Positions 7,980-17,100 of a stretch of DNA of 64,000 nucleotides are shown one piece after another. The translations under genes and the position numbers were made by a program. The DNA lies in assembly GCA_021927905.1 (NCBI GenBank), contig BLLK01000058.1, positions 1,363,235 through 1,427,234 on the forward strand. Direction: 5' to 3'. Position 1 is the first letter of the stretch, and each line of letters begins with the position of its first letter. This DNA is from Chaetoceros tenuissimus. Lineage: Eukaryota > Bacillariophyta > Thalassiosirophyceae > Chaetocerotales > Chaetocerotaceae. Under the pieces are notes generated by a model. The model had not been told where the DNA came from and made no database searches. It was given only the letters and a program-made list of their open reading frames with translations.

Positions 7980-10376
7980 ATGCCATACTGTTCGCAATGC
8001 AATGTTAGCTGTCCAAGTGACTATCAGATGCAACAGCATTTGAAAGGGCGGAAGCATAGGGAAAGAATGAACGGTGGAAGTGGCGAAGTCAAAGGGATAT
8101 GTTTTGATTTCAAGAAACATGGATATTGCTCAAGGGGGGCTTCTTGTACCTACAAACATATTGAAAGTTCCAAAAGTTCGTATTCCTATGGATCAAGTAA
8201 TGGACAGTCATCGTTCAAAGTAGGAACGAGTCTCAATGCTGGAGGGATCTGTTTTGACTTTAAAAAGAAGGGATATTGTATGTTTGGATCGAGGTGTAAC
8301 TACAAACATGTTGGTGCCCCAAGTACCTATGATACTTCTTTTGGAAAGATACCAATAATAAATACACGAGGAGGCCGTGTTCCTGCTGGATATTGCTTTC
8401 TTTGGTGGACGAAAGGGACTTGTTCCAAAGGTGGTTCATGTACTTACAAACATCATATGCCTGAGGATCCTTTCGAAGACTCCTATCAAACAGAGTCTGC
8501 ATCGTTTCTCTCTCCAACTTCTACGAAATTCGGCTCATTTGCATCTGGAAATATCATTACTCCAAAGTCGAGACTGAAAAGACCTATTGAAACTGAAACA
8601 GGGGCTAGTACTACTACTATATCTGCAGAGTTTTTAGTTGTGAAAAATGGACCAGTCGAGAAACAGGTAAGGACTGAAGAAATGACGGAGCAGAAGCCAG
8701 AATCAAGTAAAGTTCAGATAAAGGAAGAAAAACAACCAATTGAAGAACAAAAAGATGAGGAGTTAAGCTCAAATAAAGATAAAACAGAGGACGAGGAAGC
8801 AAACTCAAGTGAGGAACAGAAAGAGGAAGAGCCAAGCAAAAGCGAAGAACAGAGAGCGGAAGTTCCAAAGTCAACTTCAGGACCAAAATTAGCACCAATA
8901 TTTTGCAGACCTGTCAAGAAGCAAAGTAACAATACTGTGCAGAAACAAAATACTAGTAAACCTTCCAAGAAGGGTGATACGAAATCTTCAAAATTAGCGC
9001 CAATATTCTGCAAACCTGCGAAACAAAGTGGTAAATCTACCAAGAAAACGGAAAGAAAACCTTCACGCTTTGCTGAAAAATACAGAAACTTATTTTATCG
9101 CAAGAAAGATGTCAACCTTTATATTAAAGATGGTCTAGTGGTTTGGGAATTTGCATACAATCGAAATGTCATCGAGGCTGTGAAATTGTACATCAAAGGT
9201 AGAGCATGGAACCCTAGTCTTGGTGTAAAAGGCTGTTGGACAAATCCTATTGAAAGCTTACCTGATGCTATTGAGCTATATGAACATCTCGGTAGAGTGC
9301 CGTCTGATGAATTGAAGAAACGTGCAGAAGAAGTCAAGAGTAAATTTGGAGGAGCTTCACCTTCTGACACAATCACACTAACAGTTGAAATTAATGTCGA
9401 CGAGCTCAAGGGTTCATCAGGAAAGACCACCGCCGACGATCAGACTTCGTTTGGATCAGTTTCCGTAAAGTTTTTGTATGATGCCTCTATTGTGGATGCT
9501 TTGAAGGAATTAGCTCCTTCACAAAGAAAATATGACCCAGATACTAAAATTTGGACAGTTGAGTTGCTGGCGTTGAACAGTTTGGTTGAAAGCCTAGGTC
9601 GGAAAGATTTCAATGCTACTGGAAAACTGGTAGATTTGTCGTCGTTAGTGAAGGAAGTGAATCATTTAATCTTTGACTATCATGATACTATTGCACACGA
9701 AATTCCCTTGCAATCAAAAACTGAAGAGCAACCGGTAGAAGTTGACAATGATAGTATTGTCTTGGATTGTTCAGATGACGAAAAAGATTCAGAATCTTCC
9801 AAAATTAAGGAAGAACCGAGTTTCATCTCTAATTCTCAAGATAGTACGAATCCACCGTTGAGCGAAGAAGAGCGAATTGTCAAATTACAGGAGAGAATGA
9901 TGAACATAACTGACTTGGTATCCAAAGCTAGTGGCAACAGTAATCCACTTGAACTTCTATCATCAGATTGCGGAACCTCTAAAAAGCGCAAAACATCTGC
10001 ATCTTACAGCAACAATTGGTTGGCTCGTCTGGATGGAATTTCCACCATGGCAAGAAAAGCTTTTCGGAAGCCAATTCAGGCTATGCCTTCTGATTGCGAC
10101 TGTGGTAGACCCGAGATTAAGAGTCAAGGTGTCCATACTTGTCGCTACTTTGGTACATTTGAGTGCTTTTGTGGCAATACATGGACGAGTGCATATTGCT
10201 GGAAAGGAGAAAAGCAAGCATGTAGAAGTTGTGAAGCTGAGAGTTTTCCAAGTAAAAAGAGGCCACTTGAGCGTGGCTTGGGCAGTGGCGGTTCAGGCAT
10301 GCATGACTCTTCACGATGTGGTCGATGCAAATCTTTGGGGTATTCATGCAACGGTGTTTACTTTACACACTTTTAA
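7980..10376 (+). CDS. Multi-zinc-finger protein: U1-type C2H2, three CCCH, two HARP-like segments, C-terminal 3CxxC finger
   Basis: The start is set at the ATG at 7980 (798 aa), because the longer frame begins at TTG and the first finger starts at residue 4. A U1/matrin-type finger (C4-x2-C7-x12-H20-x5-H26) is followed by three CCCH fingers within about residues 38-170 (for example CFDFKKHGYC-SRGASC-TYKH). An acidic Glu/Lys-rich linker with a duplicated KLAPIFC motif comes next. Two regions then resemble the HARP/SMARCAL1 repeat, the second containing KYDPDTKIWTVELLALNSLV. The C-terminus has a Cys-rich 3CxxC-like finger with CDC, CFC, CRSC and CGRC pairs. An RNA- or DNA-binding role is likely. 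The combination looks lineage-specific. It ends 15 nt from the convergent ankyrin/TPR gene. Confidence 0.85.
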   Translation: MPYCSQCNVSCPSDYQMQQHLKGRKHRERMNGGSGEVKGICFDFKKHGYCSRGASCTYKHIESSKSSYSYGSSNGQSSFKVGTSLNAGGICFDFKKKGYCMFGSRCNYKHVGAPSTYDTSFGKIPIINTRGGRVPAGYCFLWWTKGTCSKGGSCTYKHHMPEDPFEDSYQTESASFLSPTSTKFGSFASGNIITPKSRLKRPIETETGASTTTISAEFLVVKNGPVEKQVRTEEMTEQKPESSKVQIKEEKQPIEEQKDEELSSNKDKTEDEEANSSEEQKEEEPSKSEEQRAEVPKSTSGPKLAPIFCRPVKKQSNNTVQKQNTSKPSKKGDTKSSKLAPIFCKPAKQSGKSTKKTERKPSRFAEKYRNLFYRKKDVNLYIKDGLVVWEFAYNRNVIEAVKLYIKGRAWNPSLGVKGCWTNPIESLPDAIELYEHLGRVPSDELKKRAEEVKSKFGGASPSDTITLTVEINVDELKGSSGKTTADDQTSFGSVSVKFLYDASIVDALKELAPSQRKYDPDTKIWTVELLALNSLVESLGRKDFNATGKLVDLSSLVKEVNHLIFDYHDTIAHEIPLQSKTEEQPVEVDNDSIVLDCSDDEKDSESSKIKEEPSFISNSQDSTNPPLSEEERIVKLQERMMNITDLVSKASGNSNPLELLSSDCGTSKKRKTSASYSNNWLARLDGISTMARKAFRKPIQAMPSDCDCGRPEIKSQGVHTCRYFGTFECFCGNTWTSAYCWKGEKQACRSCEAESFPSKKRPLERGLGSGGSGMHDSSRCGRCKSLGYSCNGVYFTHF

Positions 10377-10390
10377 CCATTTTAAGTATT

Positions 10391-11908
10391 TTATTTTCCA
10401 GCTTGATTAGCCTTGTGCTCTTTTCGGCCCAATTTGATGCATTTCGTAACCAAAGTCTCTAGTTCTGGGTTACCCTCATCCAAGTTCAATCCTTCCCAAG
10501 CTGCTACAGCCGCATCTTCGAATCTTCCAAGTGCCAATCTAGCATGAGACAATCGAAAGCATCCCTTTACCCACTTAGGATCAAGATACCTACAAATAAC
10601 AGCATCATTAAGTGCTTCTCCATTCTTTCCTAGTTTGACATAGCAAGCAGATCTATTCGAGTAGTAAGTTTTATCCATTGGATTCAACTCAATTGCTTTT
10701 GAATACATGGATACTGCTTCCTCCCATTCACTTTTTGCATAATGTCCATTTCCTTTGGTCTTGAATTCAACAGCCTTGGCATTATCGTCATCTGAAATTG
10801 TTGGAGGATTTGCAACCAACATTGCTGCAGCAGTCTTTGCTTCCGCTTCTTCATCAATAGCAATAGCTTTTGGCTCATTCTCCTCTTTTGGACTATCTTT
10901 GTTCTTGTCATTCCATTCTTTCTGAAGAGTCAACATACGTTCCTTTGCCTTTTCTTCATCCGACTCTCCAGACATAATTTTGAAACATTCAAAGTGTCCA
11001 CGTTGTGCAGCTAGATCCAGTGGAGTCTCCCCCTTTTGATTCTTGGAAGATAAGCATTTCGCACTGATGGAATCAGCAACGTTTCCATCGGCTTCAATCA
11101 TGGCTTGTAGTGTCTTTTGCAGGTTCAAATCTGCAGCCATGTGATAACAAGTAACTCCACCGCTCATGAGTAGTCCACGATCAGCACCATTCTCTACAAG
11201 AATCTTTGCATGTGCATCATTTCCCGAAGCCACAGCTACAACAAGAGGAGGAATACTTCCTTCTTCACCTGAGTTATTCACATCACTACCTAAATCAATC
11301 AAAGTCTGAATAGTCTCACTATAATTCTTTGGAGGAGGATCAGAACTCGCCCAATGCAAAGGAGTACTTCCCTGCTTGGTACACGCCTTCAATGAAACTT
11401 TACCATGATTGTACAACAATTCAATCACCTCCTTGGAAGCACCAGCACCTGCTGCATAATGCAAAGCAGTCGCACCAGTTTTCGACCTTGCCAATGGAGT
11501 CTTTGGATCAATGTCAAGAACAACTTTTATCCGTTCCAAAGTGTGTTTGTGTATATTTTGACAAATGAGCATGAGAGGAGTCAACCCATCTACATCCTTG
11601 GTAGAAACAATCGATTGCAATTCTTCCATTGGAAAATTAGTCTTTTTGAGTAATAATGTGATAATGTCTACATCTTCATTCTTGTTTGGTAGAGATTGAG
11701 CTGCGAAATGGATCGGGGTACGTTTAGATCCATCTTTAAAGTTTTTGAGAATGGAAGTTTGCGAGAGATCTTCCTTGAGGCAGTATTGAATGATGCTTTT
11801 TTGTACTTTTTTCGATTCTCCATTGACACATGCCGTGATTAGATTTTTGAGAAAGTCGCGATCTTCAGCTACTGCTGGTGTGAGCTTTGTCTCTTTTGAT
11901 TCAGGCAT
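10391..11908 (-). CDS. Ankyrin-repeat / TPR protein
   Basis: A 505-aa single-exon protein with an ATG start. Residues about 50-330 hold ankyrin repeats, recognisable by repeated segments such as GATALHYAAGAGASKEVIEL, GSTPLHWAS, GETPLDLAAQRGHFECFKIM and DGLTPLMLIC. An acidic/Lys linker follows (about 330-375). Residues about 380-490 hold three TPR units (AVEFKTKGNGHYAKSEWEEA, YYSNRSACYVKLG, FRLSHARLALGRFEDAAVAA), the type found in Hsp70/Hsp90 co-chaperones. It is probably a cytosolic scaffold or co-chaperone. It has no signal peptide or catalytic domain. It is convergent with the zinc-finger gene and divergent from RIO1 kinase. Confidence 0.9.
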   Translation of the reverse strand: MPESKETKLTPAVAEDRDFLKNLITACVNGESKKVQKSIIQYCLKEDLSQTSILKNFKDGSKRTPIHFAAQSLPNKNEDVDIITLLLKKTNFPMEELQSIVSTKDVDGLTPLMLICQNIHKHTLERIKVVLDIDPKTPLARSKTGATALHYAAGAGASKEVIELLYNHGKVSLKACTKQGSTPLHWASSDPPPKNYSETIQTLIDLGSDVNNSGEEGSIPPLVVAVASGNDAHAKILVENGADRGLLMSGGVTCYHMAADLNLQKTLQAMIEADGNVADSISAKCLSSKNQKGETPLDLAAQRGHFECFKIMSGESDEEKAKERMLTLQKEWNDKNKDSPKEENEPKAIAIDEEAEAKTAAAMLVANPPTISDDDNAKAVEFKTKGNGHYAKSEWEEAVSMYSKAIELNPMDKTYYSNRSACYVKLGKNGEALNDAVICRYLDPKWVKGCFRLSHARLALGRFEDAAVAAWEGLNLDEGNPELETLVTKCIKLGRKEHKANQAGK

Positions 11909-12197
11909 GATGATAGAAAAGAGTTGCTGTATTAATATTATATGATATGAATATAGACAATAGATGCTAATAGCTTCAATAGAAATTGATTGGTCCGAGA
12001 CGTGTTTGTGTGGAGATTGATGAGGCTCTCACAGCCATTCAAATTGATGGCAGCAAATTTTGCGCGAATCGGAAAAATGGAAAAACACTAGAAAAAACAA
12101 TTTCTTCCTTCTATTTACATTGTAACTAGAACATTTGCTAGTCCAACTAGAAAGAAATAGCATACTTACCTTATAGCTTCTAATAATATTCAAAACT

Positions 12198-13973
12198 ATG
12201 GACGGCCAATTCGATGATGCAGACGAGGACTTGGCTTTTATTGCCATGATGCAAGCCAGACTCAATATGGAAGAGAATCAATACACTCAACCCGTCGAAC
12301 CTAAAAAAGCAACTTCCATTCCTGTACCGCAAGCTACTGAAGAAGAAAAATATGCACAGGAGGAAGAAGAGGAATATTACGAAGAGGAAGAAGATGACTA
12401 TGATGATATGGAAGATATGCTAGGAGGAGGCAACACTGGAGGAGGAGGAGGTAACAATAGTAACCTCAAAAGTGTCACCATGTCCGCCTCGAAATTAAAC
12501 ATGGACTCGCGTGCTACTTCTACAAAATCCATGTCGCACTCTGTTTCCAATGCAGTGAGTAAAATGAGTCACATGGAAACTACAAAACGTACACTGCATC
12601 AGGGAAGAGATGATCGTGCGACGAGTGAACAGTGTCTTGATCCTAGAACTCGTTTGATCCTTTTTCGTCTTTTGAGTACCGGTGTTTTTGAAAAGATTGA
12701 TGGGTGTTTGAGTACAGGAAAAGAAGCAAATGTGTACTATGCCAAAGCTGGTTCTGCCAATATTAGCAATGCCTTTTCCAAAGAAGGTGAAGATTGTGGC
12801 AATGTACCAGAGTACGCTGTGAAAATTTACAAAACCTCGATTTTGGTATTCAAGGATCGTGACAAGTATGTGTCTGGTGAACATAGATGGCGTAAAGGAT
12901 ATTGTAAATCCAATCCACGTAAAATGGTCAAAGTTTGGGCTGAAAAGGAAATGAGAAATTATCGTCGTTTGTATGCGGCTAATATTCCTTGTCCGAAACC
13001 TGTGCTTCTTAAATCGCATGTTTTATTGATGGAATTTCTAGGTGAGAATGGATGGCCATCGCCTAGATTGAAGGATGCAAACTTGTCAGAAAAAAGAATG
13101 CGACAAGCATATGTTCAAACTATTTTGATTTTGAGACACATGTATCAGCGATGTAGATTAGTACATGGAGATTTTAGTGAATATAACCTTTTGTGGCATG
13201 ACAATCAAGTCTATGTCATTGATGTATCCCAAAGTGTAGAGAGCGATCACCCTAGTGCACTTGATTTTTTGAGAAAAGATGTAGCAAATGTGAATGACTT
13301 CTTTCGAAAGTATGGTAATTTGAGTGTCATGACTACCAGGCAGCTATTTGAATTCATCACCTCGACGGTGATTGAAGATACAGAAGAATCCGAGTCCAAG
13401 GCCTTGGATGACATTATTGATAAAGTGGATAGACAAGCGGATAAGCTAGCCAAGGCAACATACGAGGAACAAAAGAAATGGCAACAAAAGAATGACGTAG
13501 ATGAAGCAGTTTTCATGTCTCAGTTTTTGCCTAGGAGCTTGAATCAAGTTGCAGAACTCGATATACAAATGATGGCAGATGGTGACGTAGAAGAGACGTA
13601 TGCCAATGCTGTTGCTGCACTGACTGGAAACCGAGATGTTGTTGAAGCAGTAGCAAATAAGAACAAAGCCAATCCACTTGATTTTGATGATGGGAGTGCA
13701 GGAGAAGATCTCGAGGACGAGGAAGAAATGGAAGATGAGAGTGAAGACGAAGAAGATAGTGAAGACGAGGGCAATTACGATGAGAATGGAAAATACATTA
13801 AAAAGGTCATGACTCCAGAAGAAGTAGAAGCAGCGAAAGAGGCAAAGCGACAAGTTCAAAAGGCTCACAAAAAGGCTGTCAAGGAGGCTAATAAGCAGAA
13901 GAGAAAGGAAAAGGTCAAGAAGAAGGACAAAAAGAGAGCCATCAATAAGACAAAAGGAAATAAAAAGAAGTAA
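12198..13973 (+). CDS. RIOK1: RIO1 atypical serine kinase (40S ribosome maturation)
   Basis: 591 aa with an ATG start. After an acidic N-terminus (Glu/Asp-rich at 50-75) the RIO domain is clear. The STGKEANVYYAKA P-loop lies near 172-184, the ATP-binding Lys in EYAVKIYKT is K209, the flexible loop carries DKYVSGEHRWRKGY, the catalytic Asp is D325 in LVHGDFSEYN, and the metal-binding Asp is D342 in VIDVSQSVE. RIO1 acts in late cytoplasmic maturation of the 40S subunit. The C-terminus is a long acidic stretch followed by a Lys-rich tail, as in other RIO1 proteins. It is complete by family comparison. Its 3' end faces the large adhesin-like gene. Confidence 0.96.
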   Translation: MDGQFDDADEDLAFIAMMQARLNMEENQYTQPVEPKKATSIPVPQATEEEKYAQEEEEEYYEEEEDDYDDMEDMLGGGNTGGGGGNNSNLKSVTMSASKLNMDSRATSTKSMSHSVSNAVSKMSHMETTKRTLHQGRDDRATSEQCLDPRTRLILFRLLSTGVFEKIDGCLSTGKEANVYYAKAGSANISNAFSKEGEDCGNVPEYAVKIYKTSILVFKDRDKYVSGEHRWRKGYCKSNPRKMVKVWAEKEMRNYRRLYAANIPCPKPVLLKSHVLLMEFLGENGWPSPRLKDANLSEKRMRQAYVQTILILRHMYQRCRLVHGDFSEYNLLWHDNQVYVIDVSQSVESDHPSALDFLRKDVANVNDFFRKYGNLSVMTTRQLFEFITSTVIEDTEESESKALDDIIDKVDRQADKLAKATYEEQKKWQQKNDVDEAVFMSQFLPRSLNQVAELDIQMMADGDVEETYANAVAALTGNRDVVEAVANKNKANPLDFDDGSAGEDLEDEEEMEDESEDEEDSEDEGNYDENGKYIKKVMTPEEVEAAKEAKRQVQKAHKKAVKEANKQKRKEKVKKKDKKRAINKTKGNKKK

Positions 13974-14177
13974 ATGACCTAATTAGACATGAATGTTTGA
14001 CTTTAGAGGTAAGAGTTGATGTGAATATGTAAATATGAATGTGTATCTTAATGGCGGAACGAACTAATGGAATTGATCTACGAATTCCCAAAAAATGAAA
14101 TGAATACAGATATGAACTTTGAACATGTATGTATCCTTGATAGATATGATAATTCATTTTGTGGAAGCTTTCCCCTA

Positions 14178-17100
14178 CTATTGAAGGAAGAAATATACAG
14201 TTCCGAAAACTAGTTCAAATAGATGCGACTTTGATATAGGGACGTTCGGATGAGCTTCATTTGAGTTCCTTTCACTAGACGAGGAAAAGGACGAAGGACT
14301 TTGTGCATCACAAGTACGATTCCAGTGCATTCCTCGAGTGAAACCGCAAGAAACTGGACAGCTATCACCTACTTCAGATGCAAGTGTGCAATCTTCATCT
14401 GATAGGCAATAATTCTTGATGCGAAGTTCCTTATTCTTCCAGTTTTCAACAAGCCATTTACAGTTGACTTCATTATCTATATTCATGAGGTGAAAGGAAT
14501 AGTTTGGACCGTCTTGATATGGTGGGTCACATTTTGCACAGGAATGAGGACATGCGGCTCCAATATGAGTTTGAGAACAGTAGCGCTTGCGACGGAACTC
14601 GACATTTTCAGGATTACTATGCTTGGTGATGTATGCACAGTGGACAAATGTATCAGGACTGTTCGTTAGTGGAAACATGAAGCTTTCAACATCCATACAT
14701 CCTGATTCAGGATCTCCATTGATATGGAGGCAAGAGTCTGTATTTGATCCATCACAAAAGCCACAGCTTTGTTGGCACTCCAACCCAATATCTGAGGGTG
14801 ACTTACATGTATCATCTGCAAAGCAGTAGTCATGTTGACGACTGTAGAGACGGTTCGAGTTTTGAGAGATCCATGTACAGTTATGTAGTACTGATGGGTC
14901 GTTTTGGGATGTAAATTCAAAGGATTCATTGTCCTCGCATATAGTTGGCTCGTTTACATCGGGATCATCATCCGGAATAATAGCACATTTGTTGCTTTCA
15001 TTGACCTCGTATCCTTCTGTGCACTCACACGATGTTGGACTTGTAGCAATGAATGACTCATGACACTTGCATTCTCCAGTATTTGAATCACAATCTCCAT
15101 GGCCGTTGCAATCAATGCCTTCGCAAAGATCAATACAACGATTGATATTTTGTTGTAGCAAAAGGCCAGGAGGGCATTCACATCCGTCTTTTGAAGGAGT
15201 CTGCTGAAATGTATCTTCACATCGGCATTCAGCTTTATTTTCAGAGTTGACAAAGCAGCTACCATGTCTGTTACACTTGTTGTTTTGACAAGGATCTGGA
15301 GGAGGAGGGACAATGCATTTATAGGAACCAACAGAACCTCGTAATACCTCTCCATTTGGACAATTGCATTGAAGAGATGTCGTGCATGTAGCTTTGTTAC
15401 CTGAAGCATCAGTGACTTCCAAGCCAACAGAATTATTTTCTTTTGCAATATCAAATTCAAGCCCATCATTTTGAAGCAACATATTTGCAACACCGCAGTT
15501 GACTGAAGACCCAGCATCGATCTCCATTACAGTTAAAGAATCGATAGTTCGACAAACGCCATTTGCGTATAAATCGAACCCACCCTTGCATGTAGCAGTC
15601 GGAAGAGTTTTATCTCGAATTTTAACAATAGTGGAGCATTCATCAGAGTTGCCAGCAACATCCTTTACAAATAGAGTTACATCGTGATCCCCTGGATTGA
15701 GCACAATGCTTTTCAGTAGCTTTGTACTAGAAAATGATTTGTATATTACTCCAGTATCATCGCTAGACTTGTTATCAACCTCATCTACTTTCAGGATCTT
15801 ATTGCAGTCACTGTCGACAGTAAAACTGAGATCCTCCATACAACGTGCTATTGGATCCGTGACCTCGCACATGTTAGGCTCTTTGCTGTAGGAACAGCAC
15901 TTATTTGTAAGCTCAAGACTTATTCCAGTTGAATCCTTAGATGTACAACTTTGGCAATGAACAGAGCTACATTCTCCCTGCGGTATTACTAGATTCTGCA
16001 CTGCAGTGTTGTCAATAGCTGCCATCTCACAGCCATAATCTTTAAGGCAGGTTTCTGATCCTATGGACAAAGTTTGTAGATTGGATGCTCTTGCAGCAAG
16101 CATATAACATGACCTGAGATTCTGACATGATCTTTCCCCAATTTCCAATGACCGAGTTGCAATACCTTCGGAGTAGGTAATAGCCTGGCAAGAATGTTTT
16201 TTCAAACAAGAATTACTTTTGATCATGAGAGTCTCTAAATGTATTGCACCGTAGGCAATATTCAGGCAAGAATACTGTGACAAACAAGAATTACTTTTGA
16301 TCGTGATGGTCTTCACGTTTGAATCATAGGCAATAACCTGGCAGGATCGCTCTGCCAGACAAGACTTTCCTTCGACCATGAGAGTCTCCAAATTCTTAGA
16401 GTTGAAGGCGATAGCAGTGCAGGCACTAGTTCCCTCGCATGAGCCGCTTGAAATAGTCAATTTCTTCAGTATAGTAGAGGACCATCCGATCGAAGAGCAG
16501 GCATACTTATCACTGCTACATGAATTTTGTTCAATAGAGATCTCTGCATTTTCTGGTGATCGATGACCTAAGTAACGGCATGCGTGAAGTCCATTGCATG
16601 AGTTCCTGCAGACTCGGTAAGTTGCTGAAGAACTCCAATGATCACAGGCACTAGTTCCTCGACAACAGAAATTGTCTTCACAATAGCCAGCAAGCGTAAT
16701 TCTTGAGTCAGTTATGTCTCTGTAGTTCCTGAAATCTCTACATGTTGGAACTATACAATCATCTCCTGATTCATTAAGCATTCTATCATATGGGCATTTG
16801 CAAGTTCCGTCGATTTCTGGTATATTTCCATTACAAACACAGTCTCCGGTGGAAGTGTCACATCTTCCAAGGTTCTCTGCACTGCAGCTTTTGCTCAAAC
16901 ACAAAATCTCTGGTTTCTCACAATTGTGGGACCCATCATCGACCTTATCACTTGGGCATTGGCAAATACCATCAAGTTTTTCACTACCTCCCACACATAT
17001 ACAATCCCCATTAGATTCATCGCATTGGCCTAGATTATTTAAGTTACACGACTCACACAAGGATGTTGGATCTTCACATGTATAGGAACCAACAGAACCT

